Notes: generated by a model from the sequence alone, not told the origin. DNA of 64,000 bases from Thiorhodovibrio winogradskyi (GCF_036208045.1 NZ_CP121472.1:3483531-3547530); one strand, 5' to 3'. Numbered from the stretch's first letter, positions 46,907 to 56,529 are shown. A program made the numbers and translations.

Positions 46907-47413
46907 ATGACAAGCCGTCTCCCAGCGGCAATCGCTGAACTTCGCCTTCTAGTCGGTTTTCTCGGCGAACAATCCCAGTATCACTGGTGGTCCAGCCGTT
47001 TTCTGGCAACCACCAGCGAGGCATTCCTGCTGCCGGTGTTCCCTCGCACCACCCTGCTCGCTCAGTACCACGGGGTTTGCGAAGCCGCCCGTCTTAAACA
47101 CGATGAGCACATCGGCATCGGTCGCCATGACCATCTGTACCGTCTGCCCGAGGCGCTGGAGCAAGCCATGGCTCAGGCGGTATCCGCCCCCGACTTTGCT
47201 CCCCGCATCAAGCCTCTCCTGGCATCCACCGCTTCCGCCATCGCCCGACTCGCCGCAATGGCCACATCAGCGACAGAGAAAAGAGAAGGCCCAGTGCTGC
47301 TTGATCATTGCGATCATGATCGGCTCGATGCATTGATTCAGCAGGGCGCGGGACAGTATCAAGCTGCCTTTAGCGCGGGTTATCAGTGCTTTCCCTATCT
47401 GCAAGCCAACTGA
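46907..47413 (+). CDS. brxE: BrxE family BREX protein
   Basis: The 168-residue protein begins LPAAIAELRLLVGFLGEQSQ and has WWSSRFLATTSEAFLLPVFP, then RTTLLAQYHGV and HDEHIGIGRHDHLYRLPEAL, which are the conserved parts of BrxE. BrxE heads BREX loci of type 6. Its biochemical role is unknown. Its stop overlaps the start of brxA (TGATG). It is the first gene of a long same-strand defence operon. Confidence 0.85.
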   Translation: MTSRLPAAIAELRLLVGFLGEQSQYHWWSSRFLATTSEAFLLPVFPRTTLLAQYHGVCEAARLKHDEHIGIGRHDHLYRLPEALEQAMAQAVSAPDFAPRIKPLLASTASAIARLAAMATSATEKREGPVLLDHCDHDRLDALIQQGAGQYQAAFSAGYQCFPYLQAN

Positions 47414-48213
47414 TGCCCGAGGAGCCATGTTTTTATACCACCCAACTCCAGGCCGGTCTGGGCATGGTGGAAGAAAGCAACGTATTGCTCGGGCTGTACC
47501 AGCCGGGCATGAACTGCACCCAGCTCTATCAAGCAGCACTGAATTCTGGCCAATTCCCCCTGGTGTCGGCCAGACGCTTAAGAAACATTGTGGTTGAATG
47601 TTTCGGCCCGAGGTATCTGAAAACCGAGGTCGCGATTCACCTCAAACCCCTTGCGGAGGTGTTACCCACCCGTCAACTGGTGCCATTTCTGCTGGTGTTT
47701 ACCGCGCAGGCCAATCGCATTCTGGCCGACTTCATTCGTGACATCTATTGGCCGCACTCCAGCGCGGGTCGAGTAAGCCTGAGCAAAGAAGACGCAACGG
47801 ACTTTGTACATAACGCCGTTCGCGATGGTAAGACCCGAACGCCCTGGTCGGAATCCACCGTGCGCCGCGTCTCCGGCTACCTGCTCGGCTGTTGCGCCGA
47901 CTTCGGCCTGCTCGCGGCGGGGCGTTCATCGACCCGGCCCATCCAACCGCTGCGCATCCAACCAATCACAACGCTCTTTTTTGCCTACCACTTGCACTTT
48001 TCTGGACTCAGCGACCATGGCGTGCTAAACCACCCGCTCTGGGGTCTGTTCGGGCTGGAACCTGGCGAGGTCAGAGCGGCCATGCAGCGTCTCGCTAGCA
48101 ACGGCTGGTGGATCATGCAATCCGCCGCCGGTAGTACGCGCATCACCTGGCTGCTGCCAACCATGGAGGACATCACCCGTGTCATCGCCAACCCTGTCAT
48201 CGCTCAAGGCTGA
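47413..48213 (+). CDS. brxA: BrxA (DUF1819) BREX protein
   Basis: The 266-residue protein matches DUF1819/BrxA: YTTQLQAGLGMVEESNVLLG, LVSARRLRNIVVECFGPRYL and WSESTVRRVSGYLLGCCADF. BrxA is a small winged-helix-rich, probably DNA-binding component required for BREX defence. The start at 47413 is coupled to the brxE stop. Its 3' end overlaps brxB by 35 bp. Confidence 0.9.
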   Translation: MPEEPCFYTTQLQAGLGMVEESNVLLGLYQPGMNCTQLYQAALNSGQFPLVSARRLRNIVVECFGPRYLKTEVAIHLKPLAEVLPTRQLVPFLLVFTAQANRILADFIRDIYWPHSSAGRVSLSKEDATDFVHNAVRDGKTRTPWSESTVRRVSGYLLGCCADFGLLAAGRSSTRPIQPLRIQPITTLFFAYHLHFSGLSDHGVLNHPLWGLFGLEPGEVRAAMQRLASNGWWIMQSAAGSTRITWLLPTMEDITRVIANPVIAQG

Positions 48214-48775
48214 TTTCGAGGAACTGCTGTGCCGCATCAAAGCCGGGCGCGACTTTGCTCACGCGAGCTTCGAGCCGGTCTTCTACCTGGTGTTCCCGCC
48301 CCACGCCCTGCTTGAGGTCAAGCGCCAACTGCCGGCTTGGGAGGCGCGGTTGGTCAACGACGGCTGGGAAGTGCATCCTTTCTCCATCACCCATGCGATT
48401 CAAGCCATCCTGGATGAGCAACCGGACTTCATCCGCACCCTCTGGCAAACTCAGGATGCCAAGGCCCCATTGGAATGGACCAAAACCAACAACGCCCTGG
48501 CGGCCGCCATCAGCAAAAACGACGCCTTGGCAGCCCGGCTGGAACAACAACTGGCAAGCCTTGAGGGCAACCCAAACGCCATGCTGCTGGTGACGGATCT
48601 CGAAGCCCTGCACCCCTATGTGCGCATCGGCGTCATTGAAGGCCATCTGCTTGGTCGCTTCAGCGTGCCCACCATTTTTTTCTATCCCGGCGTGCGCACC
48701 GGCAAAACCCGCCTAAAGTTTCTCGGCTTTTATCCAGAAGACGGCAATTATCGCTCAGTACACGTTGGCGGTTAA
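48179..48775 (+). CDS. brxB: BrxB (DUF1788) BREX protein
   Basis: The 198-residue protein matches DUF1788/BrxB: YLVFPPHALLEVKRQLPAWE, LLVTDLEALHPYVRIGVIEG and VPTIFFYPGVRTGKTRLKFL, then GFYPEDGNYRSVHVGG at the C terminus. It starts at a GTG within brxA, so translation is coupled. BrxB is a core component of BREX with unknown activity. Confidence 0.9.
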   Translation: MSSPTLSSLKADFEELLCRIKAGRDFAHASFEPVFYLVFPPHALLEVKRQLPAWEARLVNDGWEVHPFSITHAIQAILDEQPDFIRTLWQTQDAKAPLEWTKTNNALAAAISKNDALAARLEQQLASLEGNPNAMLLVTDLEALHPYVRIGVIEGHLLGRFSVPTIFFYPGVRTGKTRLKFLGFYPEDGNYRSVHVGG

Positions 48776-48796
48776 TTTCATTAAGGGACGGCCCGT

Positions 48797-51700
48797 ATGG
48801 ACATCAAAGCACTCTTCGACAGCAGCAAAGATATTTACCGCAGTATCGAGAAGGTCATCACCTATGGCGTGGCGCAGGAAGCCCGCCTTAAGGCGGAGAT
48901 TTCCGAATACGTGGTCACCGAGAGTATCGAAGAACAGCTCGGGAAATTGCTCGACAAAATGGAAGCCGCCATGGAAGCCGGCGGCGAGAATGAAGTCGGC
49001 ATTTGGGTCTCGGGCTTTTATGGCTCGGGCAAAAGCTCCTTTACCAAATACGTCGGCCTGGCGTTTGATGAGCGCGTCACCATCGATGGCGTCCCCTTTC
49101 TGCATCATCTGCAAAACCGGCTGAAGAAAAGCACCACCAAGGCCCGGCTAGCGGCGGTGGCGAAGAAATACCCCGCGGCGGTCTTGATGTTGGATCTGGC
49201 CAGCGAACAGGTCGCCGGCGCCACCATGGAAGAGGTCTCCACCGTCCTTTATTACAAGGTACTGCAATGGGGCGGCTATTCGCGCAATCTAAAAGTCGCC
49301 GCCTTCGAGCGGCGCACCAAGCACGACGGTCGGCACGACGAGTTCCTGCGCCTCTTCAGCGAACTCACCCAAGGCCAAGCCTGGGCCGATTATCGCAACG
49401 ATGATCTCGTCGTCGACAGCGTCATGCCCGAACTGGCCCACCGGATGTATCCGCATCTGTTTCGCACCCCGAGCGCCTTCAGCACCGAAACCAGTGAGAT
49501 CATCCGCTTCGAGAACGACCGCGTGGCCGAGATGATTGAGATTGCCCGCGAAGCCAGCGGTCGCGACTACATTATTTTCGTGGTCGATGAGGTCGGGCAG
49601 TATGTCGGCTCGCGGCAAAATCTGATTCTCAACCTCGACGGCCTCGGCAAGAATCTCAAGGCCATCGGCAACGGAAAGGTGTTGTTCATCGGCACCGCCC
49701 AGCAGCGCCTGACCGAGGACGATCCCAGCGCCGCGCTCAACTCCCAGCAATTATTCAAGCTCAAGGATCGCTTCCCCATCCAGATCGACCTGGAAGCCAG
49801 CGACATTAAGGAGATCTGCACCAACCGCCTGCTCGGCAAGTCGCCCGCCGGCGAAGCAGAAGTGGGGCAACTCTTTGACCAACACGGCCAGAGCTTGCGC
49901 CACCACACCAAGCTCGAAGACGCCCGCGCCTATGGCGCCGACTTCGACCGCCAGACCTTCATCGACCTCTATCCCTTCCTGCCGGCGCATTTCGACATTT
50001 TGCTGCACCTGCTCGGCGCCCTGGCCAAGTCCACCGGCGGCATCGGCCTGCGCTCGGCAATCAAGGTGATCCAGGACATTCTGGTCGAAGGCCCCGACGG
50101 CAAAAGCCCCATCGCCGATCAACCCCTCGGCTGGCTGGCCACCACAGTGACCCTGTTCGACGCCCTGGAGCGCGACATCCGCCGCGCCTTCGCCTCCCTG
50201 TATCAGGCGTTGGACAAGGTCAGGTTCTGCTTTCCGGATTCCGCGCGGCATCAGCAGATCGGCAAGAGCATCTGCGTGTTGCAGATCCTCGGCAATCTGC
50301 CCATCTCGCGCCACAACCTCGCCGCCCTGATGCACCCGAGCCTGACCTCGCCGTCGCTCAAGGAGCCGATCGCCGCGGCCATTGAGGATCTCCTGCGCGA
50401 CCCCGTGGTCCCCTTGGGCGAGCAAGACGGCGTGCTCGCCTTCCACAGCGAAAAGCTCAACGCCATCGAGCAGGAGCGCGCCCAACTCCCGCTGCGCGCC
50501 AGCGACCTGCGCCGCGTCCACCACGAGGCCCTGCAAGACGCCTACAGCCCGCTGCCCGCCACCCAACTGAACAACAGTTTCTCGGTCACCACGGGGCTGA
50601 AAGCGCAGTCGGCCAGCGGCATCCCCGCCAGCCTGGCCGGCGAGCGCCACCCCATCCAGACCCTGGTCGAGTTGGTCGCGCCCAGCGAGGTTGAGACCGC
50701 CAAAATCCGCCTGAGCGATGAAAGCCGCCAGCCCAGCGCCCGCCACAGCATCTTTCTGCTCGGGCGCAGCGCCCCGGCGATGGACACGCTGAGCGCGGAG
50801 ATCGTCCGCTGCCGTGATATCGTCAACAAATACCGCAACGACCCGGATCAGGAAGTCAAGGACTACTGCGGCGCGCAAAGCGACCGTGCTGCCCGGCTGC
50901 TGCATCAACTCGGGCGGCAGATCGGCCACAGCCTGCTCCAGGGGTCCTTTATCTTTCGCGGCGAGCTGAGCGCGGTGGACAGCTTCAGCCAGGATCTGAT
51001 CGATGCGGCGCGCAAGCACCTCGCCCGCGTCGCCGCCCAGGTGTTCGACCGTCATGCCGAGGCGCCGGTGCGTGTCGGCACCGATCTGGCCGAGAAGTTT
51101 CTGCGCCAGGGCCACCTGACCGGCATCACCAGCCAGATCGACCCCTTGGGGCTGGTGAAACTCCAGGGCGGCCAGGGCCACATCGACAGCCAACACAAAG
51201 CCCTGACCAGCATCAAGGACCAGATCGAACGCCAGGGCAGCCTGGAGGGCAAGCGCCTGAGCGACCTCTTTGCCGACGCCCCCTTCGGTTGGTCACCCGA
51301 CACCCTGCGTTATCTGGTCGCCGCCTTGCTGGTGGCCGGGGAGATCAAGCTCAAGCTCGCCGGGCGCGAGATCACCGTCAACGGCCAGCAGGCGATCGAC
51401 GCGCTCAAAACCAACAACAGTTTCAAATCCGTCGGGATCAGCCTGCGCGACAACAAACCCTCCATGGAGATGCTCGCCCGCGCCGCCGGGCGGCTCACCA
51501 GCCTGGCGGGCGACACCATCGTCCCGCTCGAAGACAGCATCAGCAAGGCCGCCGCCAAGCTGTTGCCGAACCTTCAGCACCAGTTCGCGCCGCTGGCCAG
51601 CACCCTGCGCGCGCTGGAACTCCCCGGCGCCGCGCGGCTCGACCAACTCGCCAGCGACATCAAAGCCATTCTCGCCACCGATGCCTCCGATGCGGTGCAA

Positions 51701-52423
51701 CGCCTCGGCGCGGAGACCTCTGAAGTATTCGACAGCCTGGAGTGGGCCAGAAGCCTCAAGCAGACCATGGCCCAGGGGCTGGAGACCACCCTGCACGCGC
51801 TGCGCCGCCATCTGCGCGACATCCACGCCCTGCCCAGCCACGGCACCCCCGGCCAACTGCGCCAGGCGCTCAGCGAACCCATGGCCGATCTCGAACAGCG
51901 CCTGCAACACCCGGACTTTCATAAATACGCCACCGACTTCGCCAGCGGCCTCACCGAGTTGCAAACCCAGGTGCGCGATGCCGTCAAGCCAATGCAACAG
52001 GACCAGACCCTGCGCCTGCGCGCGGCCGAGGACGACCTGCGCCGCCTGCCCGAATGGCCCGAACTCAGCCACCAGGACCGCAACAACGCCCTGGCTGATC
52101 TGCAAAACCTCGCCACCCAGGCCAGCGAGGACCTCACCGGCCTGCGCGACCTGATCAACCAGGACTACAGCATCCAAAACGAAGTCCAAGACATCAAACA
52201 CCGCATCCAGCAACGCGGCCAAGAGATCCTGCAAGAGCGCCTGCGCGCGGAACAGCTTCAAGCCGTCAAGGACGGTCAAGCCACCATCTGTCGTCAGCAG
52301 GTCTTACAACCGCGCATCACCAGCATCCAAGATCTGGACCAGCTAATCAGGGACTTACAGCAACTGCGCGGCGAGCTCAAGTACGCGAGCGAATTTGAAT
52401 TGCAACTGCGTATTGAACAATAA
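48797..52423 (+). CDS. brxC: BrxC BREX ATPase
   Basis: The 1208-residue protein has the BrxC start (MDIKALFDSSKDIYRSIEKV), Walker A WVSGFYGSGKSSFTKY (about residues 72-87), Walker B-like YIIFVVDEVGQYVG (about 256-269) and long C-terminal helical regions. BrxC is a large P-loop ATPase essential to BREX defence. The length is normal for the family (about 1200). AAGGGA precedes the ATG, 21 bp after brxB. Confidence 0.93.
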   Translation: MDIKALFDSSKDIYRSIEKVITYGVAQEARLKAEISEYVVTESIEEQLGKLLDKMEAAMEAGGENEVGIWVSGFYGSGKSSFTKYVGLAFDERVTIDGVPFLHHLQNRLKKSTTKARLAAVAKKYPAAVLMLDLASEQVAGATMEEVSTVLYYKVLQWGGYSRNLKVAAFERRTKHDGRHDEFLRLFSELTQGQAWADYRNDDLVVDSVMPELAHRMYPHLFRTPSAFSTETSEIIRFENDRVAEMIEIAREASGRDYIIFVVDEVGQYVGSRQNLILNLDGLGKNLKAIGNGKVLFIGTAQQRLTEDDPSAALNSQQLFKLKDRFPIQIDLEASDIKEICTNRLLGKSPAGEAEVGQLFDQHGQSLRHHTKLEDARAYGADFDRQTFIDLYPFLPAHFDILLHLLGALAKSTGGIGLRSAIKVIQDILVEGPDGKSPIADQPLGWLATTVTLFDALERDIRRAFASLYQALDKVRFCFPDSARHQQIGKSICVLQILGNLPISRHNLAALMHPSLTSPSLKEPIAAAIEDLLRDPVVPLGEQDGVLAFHSEKLNAIEQERAQLPLRASDLRRVHHEALQDAYSPLPATQLNNSFSVTTGLKAQSASGIPASLAGERHPIQTLVELVAPSEVETAKIRLSDESRQPSARHSIFLLGRSAPAMDTLSAEIVRCRDIVNKYRNDPDQEVKDYCGAQSDRAARLLHQLGRQIGHSLLQGSFIFRGELSAVDSFSQDLIDAARKHLARVAAQVFDRHAEAPVRVGTDLAEKFLRQGHLTGITSQIDPLGLVKLQGGQGHIDSQHKALTSIKDQIERQGSLEGKRLSDLFADAPFGWSPDTLRYLVAALLVAGEIKLKLAGREITVNGQQAIDALKTNNSFKSVGISLRDNKPSMEMLARAAGRLTSLAGDTIVPLEDSISKAAAKLLPNLQHQFAPLASTLRALELPGAARLDQLASDIKAILATDASDAVQRLGAETSEVFDSLEWARSLKQTMAQGLETTLHALRRHLRDIHALPSHGTPGQLRQALSEPMADLEQRLQHPDFHKYATDFASGLTELQTQVRDAVKPMQQDQTLRLRAAEDDLRRLPEWPELSHQDRNNALADLQNLATQASEDLTGLRDLINQDYSIQNEVQDIKHRIQQRGQEILQERLRAEQLQAVKDGQATICRQQVLQPRITSIQDLDQLIRDLQQLRGELKYASEFELQLRIEQ

Positions 52424-52448
52424 AGGTTGGTGGGCGGCGAGGATTCCC

Positions 52449-52838
52449 ATGAAACTTGACCAAATTCGCGACAACATCCGGCAGAAATACAGCGATGCGC
52501 GTCTTTTGATCGAAAACGGACGCTACGCGAATGCGATCTATCTGTGTGGCTATTGTATTGAGCTGTCGTTGAAATACGCCATTGCGGCGCGACTGCATTG
52601 GCCAGCGTATCGCACGGAAGGTAAGCTAAAGTTTCTAAGGGTGCATGACCTGGATGTTCTGGTGCCCTTGACCGGTCAAGAGCAGTACATCAAGACCTTG
52701 CCCTCTTGGTCCGTGGCGATTCAGTGGAACGAATCGCGTCGTTACGAAGACCCAGCGCTAGCCACCGAGCAGGATGCCACTGACATGCTTGGCGCGGCGA
52801 AAGAATTTGCGGAGACATTATGCGCGATCTCGTTGTGA
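52449..52838 (+). CDS. HEPN-domain protein within BREX operon
   Basis: The 129-residue protein is all-helical and has the HEPN pattern YSDARLLIENGRYANAIYLC followed by GYCIELSLKYAIAARL, and a HDLDVLVPL segment. The RX4-6H ribonuclease motif of toxic HEPN proteins is not obvious, so it may be a binding rather than nuclease version. HEPN proteins are frequent in abortive-infection and toxin-antitoxin loci. It lies 25 bp after brxC and overlaps the next gene by 19 bp. Confidence 0.8.
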   Translation: MKLDQIRDNIRQKYSDARLLIENGRYANAIYLCGYCIELSLKYAIAARLHWPAYRTEGKLKFLRVHDLDVLVPLTGQEQYIKTLPSWSVAIQWNESRRYEDPALATEQDATDMLGAAKEFAETLCAISL

Positions 52839-53266
52839 GTCTTGGTGTTGTGCTGGCGGACATTGAACGGGAAAAAGGCCCTTTCCAAGTGAAATGCCTG
52901 GTGACGCCTGATCCTGTTGAGCCAATGTGGGATTTGGTGCTCGTGGCGCAGTGGTTCTGGCCCGAGCGCAAACAGACGCTGGACTTCTTGGTTCCCCGAG
53001 TGATGGGGCGTCTGGATTATGAGCATCTGATGCATTTCTCCGGCCTGGTGATCTATCCGCCAGACAGCGACAACCCGCTGACCGAAGCCTTGCGCGAGAT
53101 TCAAGACAACCACCGTCATCACCGCGACGACTGGCTGCGAGCGGGAGGCTTGGTGACAGTGCAAACGCGGCTGCCGCAAGCACGTTTGGTCATTCCGCTG
53201 GATGACGAGCCGCCATCCGCAGACACAGCATCGGAATGGAATGCTACCCACCAAGCCTGTGCATGA
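52820..53266 (+). CDS. Hypothetical partner of the HEPN protein
   Basis: The 148-residue protein starts MRDLVVSLGVVLADIEREKG and has WDLVLVAQWFWPERKQTLDF and VMGRLDYEHLMHFSGLVIYP. It overlaps the HEPN gene, so the two are probably a functional pair. I see no nucleotidyltransferase motif (GS..DxD) of the usual HEPN partner (MNT), and I do not recognise the family. pglX follows after 16 bp. Confidence 0.6.
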   Translation: MRDLVVSLGVVLADIEREKGPFQVKCLVTPDPVEPMWDLVLVAQWFWPERKQTLDFLVPRVMGRLDYEHLMHFSGLVIYPPDSDNPLTEALREIQDNHRHHRDDWLRAGGLVTVQTRLPQARLVIPLDDEPPSADTASEWNATHQACA

Positions 53267-53282
53267 TGAGGAACACCCCCGC

Positions 53283-55184
53283 ATGGCCTTCGACAAAGCC
53301 ACCCGCAACGCCCTGCAGAAATTCGTCGCCCGTGCCCGGCGGCTGCTCAGTGAGGAATTCACCCGCCAGTTGCAGGCCAGCTATGGCATGGACCCCACCT
53401 CCGGCGCCGTCGCCGACATGGCCGCCCTGAGCCACCTCGACAACCAGCAACAGCAAACCGCCGCCATTCTGCGCGAGACCCTGCACCACTACCTCGCCAT
53501 CACCCCCGGCAAGAGCGCCCAGGAGCGCAGCCAGCAGGTGCTCGAACGCATGGTGCGCGAACAAGCCTTCACCCTGCTCAACCGGCTCGCCGCCCTGCGT
53601 ATGGCTGAATCCCGTGGCGTGCTGTTCGAGTCCCTCGCCCGGGGTCAAGCCTCGCAAGGCTTTCAGCTCTATCAAATGGTCGCCGGCCCCGCCTTGGGCG
53701 AGGTTGGCGATGTCTATCGCCAGTATCTGCTAAGCCTGTTTGACGAACTCGGCCAGGATCTCCCCGACCTCTTCGACCGCCACAGCCCCCAGGGCCTGCT
53801 GTTCCCCAAGGACTCCGTCCTGCTCGACCTGCTCGACGCCATCAACCACCCCGACATCGCTCACCTCTGGGCCGAAGACGAAACCATCGGCTGGATTTAT
53901 CAGTATTACAACGACCCCGACGAGCGCAAGGCGATGCGCGCCGCCTCCGCCGCGCCGCGCAACTCCCGCGAACTGGCGGTGCGCAACCAGTTCTTCACCC
54001 CGCGCTATGTGGTTGAGTTTCTCACCGACAACACCCTCGGGCGGCTATGGTTCAACGCCACCGACGGTCACACTCGTCTGCGCGAGACCTGCCGTTATTT
54101 GCTGATCAAGCCTGATGCGCCACTCCCACCCGTCACGCGACCGCGCGACCCGCGCACCCTGAAATGGCTCGACCCGGCCTGTGGCTCCATGCACTTTGGG
54201 CTCTATGCTTTCGATCTCTTCTTACCGATCTACCGCGACGCCTGGGACTGGGAACAACAGCACGGCGCCGGATCACTGGATACTTCCAGCGCGCCTGACG
54301 GCGCCTTTGCGCCGCTCAGCCAACGCTACCCGGACGAGATGGCCTTGCAGCGCGACCTCCCGCGCCTGATCATCGAACATAACCTGCATGGCGTCGACAT
54401 CGACCCGCGTGCCGCCCAGATCGCCGCCCTGGCGCTGTGGTTGCGCGCGCAACGCGCCTGGCACGAGGCCGGCGTCGCCGTCCAGGATCGCCCGCCAATC
54501 GGTCGCGGTCATGTCCTCGCCGCTGTCGCGCCGCCGGCGGAACCCGAGCTGCGCGCACAACTGGCCGAGCAACTGGATTTCCTCGACGCCGACCTGTTCG
54601 CGCGCACCCTGCAACTGCTTGAGGGGCTGCCGGAACTCGGCGTGTTGCTGCAAGCCGAACGCGCCTTGCCGCGGTTGATCCGCGAGGTCTATGGCGAGCA
54701 TGGCCCGATGTTTCGCGACGCCGACCAGGCACAATGGCACCAGGCCGAGGAGCGGCTGCGCCGCGCGCTGACTGACTTTGCCCAAACCGCGCACGCCAGC
54801 TATCAAGCGCGGCTGTTTGCCCAGGATGCGCTGGCCGGCTTGCGCCTGATCGACCTGTGCCGCCAGACTTTCGACGTGGTGGTGATGAATCCGCCCTTCG
54901 GCGCGCTCGCCGCCGGCACCAAGGAGCGGCTGGGCAAAGCCTACCCGCGCAGCAAGAACGACCTGCTCGCGGTCATGGTCGAACGCGGACTGGAGCTGCT
55001 ACGCCCCGGCGGCCGGCTCGGCGCCATTACCTCGCGCACCTGTTTCTTTCTCTCCAGCTTTCAGAAGTGGCGCGAGGGCGTGGTGCTGGGTCTGGCCGAG
55101 CCGGAGGTCATGGCGGATCTGGGCCATGGGGTGATGGATGATGCCATGGTGGAAGCGGCGGCTTATTGTTTAGTCAAAACCTGA
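53283..55184 (+). CDS. pglX: PglX N-terminal fragment: adenine methyltransferase catalytic part
   Basis: The 633-residue fragment has the PglX helical N terminus, the SAM-binding motif WLDPACGSMHFGLYAFD (about residue 298) and the catalytic NPPF motif (DVVVMNPPFGALAAG, about residue 535), then RSKNDLLAVMVERGLELLRP. It ends at AAYCLVKT followed by TGA, exactly where a normal PglX would run on into TTFLRLL. The continuation is found 1.8 kb downstream (56947) and the C terminus at 58451. BREX PglX methylates an asymmetric adenine site to mark self DNA. AGGAAC precedes the ATG. Start at 53283 avoids overlap with the upstream gene. Confidence 0.92.
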   Translation: MAFDKATRNALQKFVARARRLLSEEFTRQLQASYGMDPTSGAVADMAALSHLDNQQQQTAAILRETLHHYLAITPGKSAQERSQQVLERMVREQAFTLLNRLAALRMAESRGVLFESLARGQASQGFQLYQMVAGPALGEVGDVYRQYLLSLFDELGQDLPDLFDRHSPQGLLFPKDSVLLDLLDAINHPDIAHLWAEDETIGWIYQYYNDPDERKAMRAASAAPRNSRELAVRNQFFTPRYVVEFLTDNTLGRLWFNATDGHTRLRETCRYLLIKPDAPLPPVTRPRDPRTLKWLDPACGSMHFGLYAFDLFLPIYRDAWDWEQQHGAGSLDTSSAPDGAFAPLSQRYPDEMALQRDLPRLIIEHNLHGVDIDPRAAQIAALALWLRAQRAWHEAGVAVQDRPPIGRGHVLAAVAPPAEPELRAQLAEQLDFLDADLFARTLQLLEGLPELGVLLQAERALPRLIREVYGEHGPMFRDADQAQWHQAEERLRRALTDFAQTAHASYQARLFAQDALAGLRLIDLCRQTFDVVVMNPPFGALAAGTKERLGKAYPRSKNDLLAVMVERGLELLRPGGRLGAITSRTCFFLSSFQKWREGVVLGLAEPEVMADLGHGVMDDAMVEAAAYCLVKT

Positions 55185-55197
55185 TGGGAGCACTCTA

Positions 55198-55422
55198 ATG
55201 CAAGCGCAACGCGTTCTTGGTCGTGTCGATCATGGCACTCTCTTGATTCAGTTACCTGAAAGCTTCAACCATCGGCGGGTTGAAGTCATCGTGCTGGCAC
55301 TCGATGAAGAGAACGCTTTGCCGGAAACGCGCCAGCCGCATCCCGATCTTGCCGGAAGTGTGCGGATCCATGGTGATATTTTCGCATCGGCTCCCGAGCA
55401 GGATTGGGATCTGCCTCAATGA
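55198..55422 (+). CDS. Antitoxin of VapBC-type module 1, inside pglX
   Basis: The 74-residue protein starts MQAQRVLGRVDHGTLLIQLP and has ESFNHRRVEVIVLALDE, a DUF2281/AbrB-like beta segment of antitoxins. A C-terminal tail follows (GDIFASAPEQDWDLPQ) likely to wrap the toxin. It overlaps the PIN toxin gene by 4 bp (ATGA). A close relative is at 60409. It begins 13 bp after the stop of the first pglX piece. Confidence 0.8.
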   Translation: MQAQRVLGRVDHGTLLIQLPESFNHRRVEVIVLALDEENALPETRQPHPDLAGSVRIHGDIFASAPEQDWDLPQ

Positions 55423-55808
55423 TCGTGCTGGATACCCACATCTGGCTGTGGTGGATCACGCGCGATGATCGCCAACTGAAACAGCGATGGCGGGAAAAAA
55501 TCACCGCCGCGGATCAGTTGGGTGTTGCGGCGATTTCCTGCTTCGAAGTGGCCTGGCTGGTACAACATGGTCGCGTCGAGCTATCCGAGCCTCTGGACTC
55601 TTGGTTTGACAAGGCATTGAATGGCTCCGGCATCAGGTTGCTGGCGATCACCCCGGAGATTGCCCGGATTGCCGCGCAACTTCCTGAGCATCACCGCGAC
55701 CCACAGGATCGCCTCATCATTGCCACCACCCTGGCGCATGAGGCGACGCTGATCTCGGCAGATGGAAAATTCACGCTCTATCACGAACTGCAAGGCCGAC
55801 TGTTGTAA
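55419..55808 (+). CDS. PIN-domain toxin (VapC-like) of module 1
   Basis: The 129-residue protein has the PIN fold signature: N-terminal MIVLDTHIWLWWI with the first aspartate, a central SCFEVAWLVQHGR with glutamate, and HRDPQDRLIIATTLAHEATL with further aspartates. These acidic residues form the Mg2+-dependent ribonuclease centre of VapC toxins. It is coupled to the antitoxin gene. A duplicated pglX piece starts 5 bp after its stop. Confidence 0.88.
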   Translation: MIVLDTHIWLWWITRDDRQLKQRWREKITAADQLGVAAISCFEVAWLVQHGRVELSEPLDSWFDKALNGSGIRLLAITPEIARIAAQLPEHHRDPQDRLIIATTLAHEATLISADGKFTLYHELQGRLL

Positions 55809-55812
55809 CCAA

Positions 55813-56217
55813 ATGACCACCTTCCTGCGTCTGTTATCCGAGTCCGACAAAGCGACGGCGCTGCTGGAGCTGTGCGATCGGCAGCGCGCCGGCGGCGATG
55901 ATCCGCGCTGTTTCGAGGTGGCGCCGGATGCTTTTGATGCGATACCCGGTCAGCCTTTTACGTATTGGGTGAGTGAGGCGGTGAGATCCTCATGGGCTAC
56001 AAACAGCCTGGCCAATGACGTATCAAGTGCTCGCATTATATGTTCAACTCTCGGCGCCATCACCTCGCGCACTTGTTTCTTCCTTTCCAGCTTTCAGAAG
56101 TGGCGCGAGGGCGTGGTGCTGGGCCTGGCTGAGCCGGAGGTCATGGCGGATCTGGGCCATGGGGTGATGGATGATGCCATGGTGGAAGCGGCGGCCTATT
56201 GTTTAGTCAAGCATTGA
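55813..56217 (+). pseudogene. Duplicated chimeric pglX segment between two TA modules
   Basis: The 134-codon frame joins two pglX pieces in the wrong order. Codons 1-58 (TTFLRLLSESDKATALLELC to YWVSEAVR) match the start of the piece at 56947. About 23 foreign codons follow, then LGAITSRTCFFLSSFQKWRE to AAYCLVK matches the end of the N-terminal fragment (55015-55177). The first part differs from 56947 at several residues (CFEV/SFDV, QPFTY/KPFAY), so it came from another pglX allele or diverged after duplication. It restores a site into which module 2 follows. Confidence 0.85.
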
Positions 56218-56229
56218 GGACAATCTGAT

Positions 56230-56529
56230 ATGCAAACCTTGGTTTTCGATTGTGAAATTGATGCCACACGCAATTTGGTGCTGCGCCTCCCAACCACTGT
56301 CGCACCCGGTCATCATCGCATTTCAGTGATGATTGACCCTCCCGCGCTAAACAAAGCTGAAGCGTCCATTACCCCAATTCCAGAGTCGGTTGCGCCTCGC
56401 ACGGAACTTTGGTCGCAGCTAGCAGCGCTGCGGCAACTGGCAGAAGAGGAAGGTGAATTATCCCAACCCCTTTCCTGGGACGGGGTATTGGCGGAGGTGG
56501 AACGACGACGGGGAGAGCGCGATGACTAA
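56230..56529 (+). CDS. Antitoxin of VapBC-type module 2, inside pglX
   Basis: The 99-residue protein has a beta-rich N terminus (LVFDCEIDATRNLVLRLPTT) and a helical C terminus ending EVERRRGERDD. It lies 12 bp after the stop of the duplicated pglX piece and overlaps the following PIN gene by 8 bp, a normal antitoxin position. The family is not confidently recognised; the C-terminal LSWDGVLAEVERRRG resembles the end of the antitoxin at 60409. Confidence 0.7.
   Translation: MQTLVFDCEIDATRNLVLRLPTTVAPGHHRISVMIDPPALNKAEASITPIPESVAPRTELWSQLAALRQLAEEEGELSQPLSWDGVLAEVERRRGERDD

Noticed and set aside
49751-51196. A 481-codon minus-strand frame
   Set aside because: Shadow of brxC; no motifs, no ribosome site.
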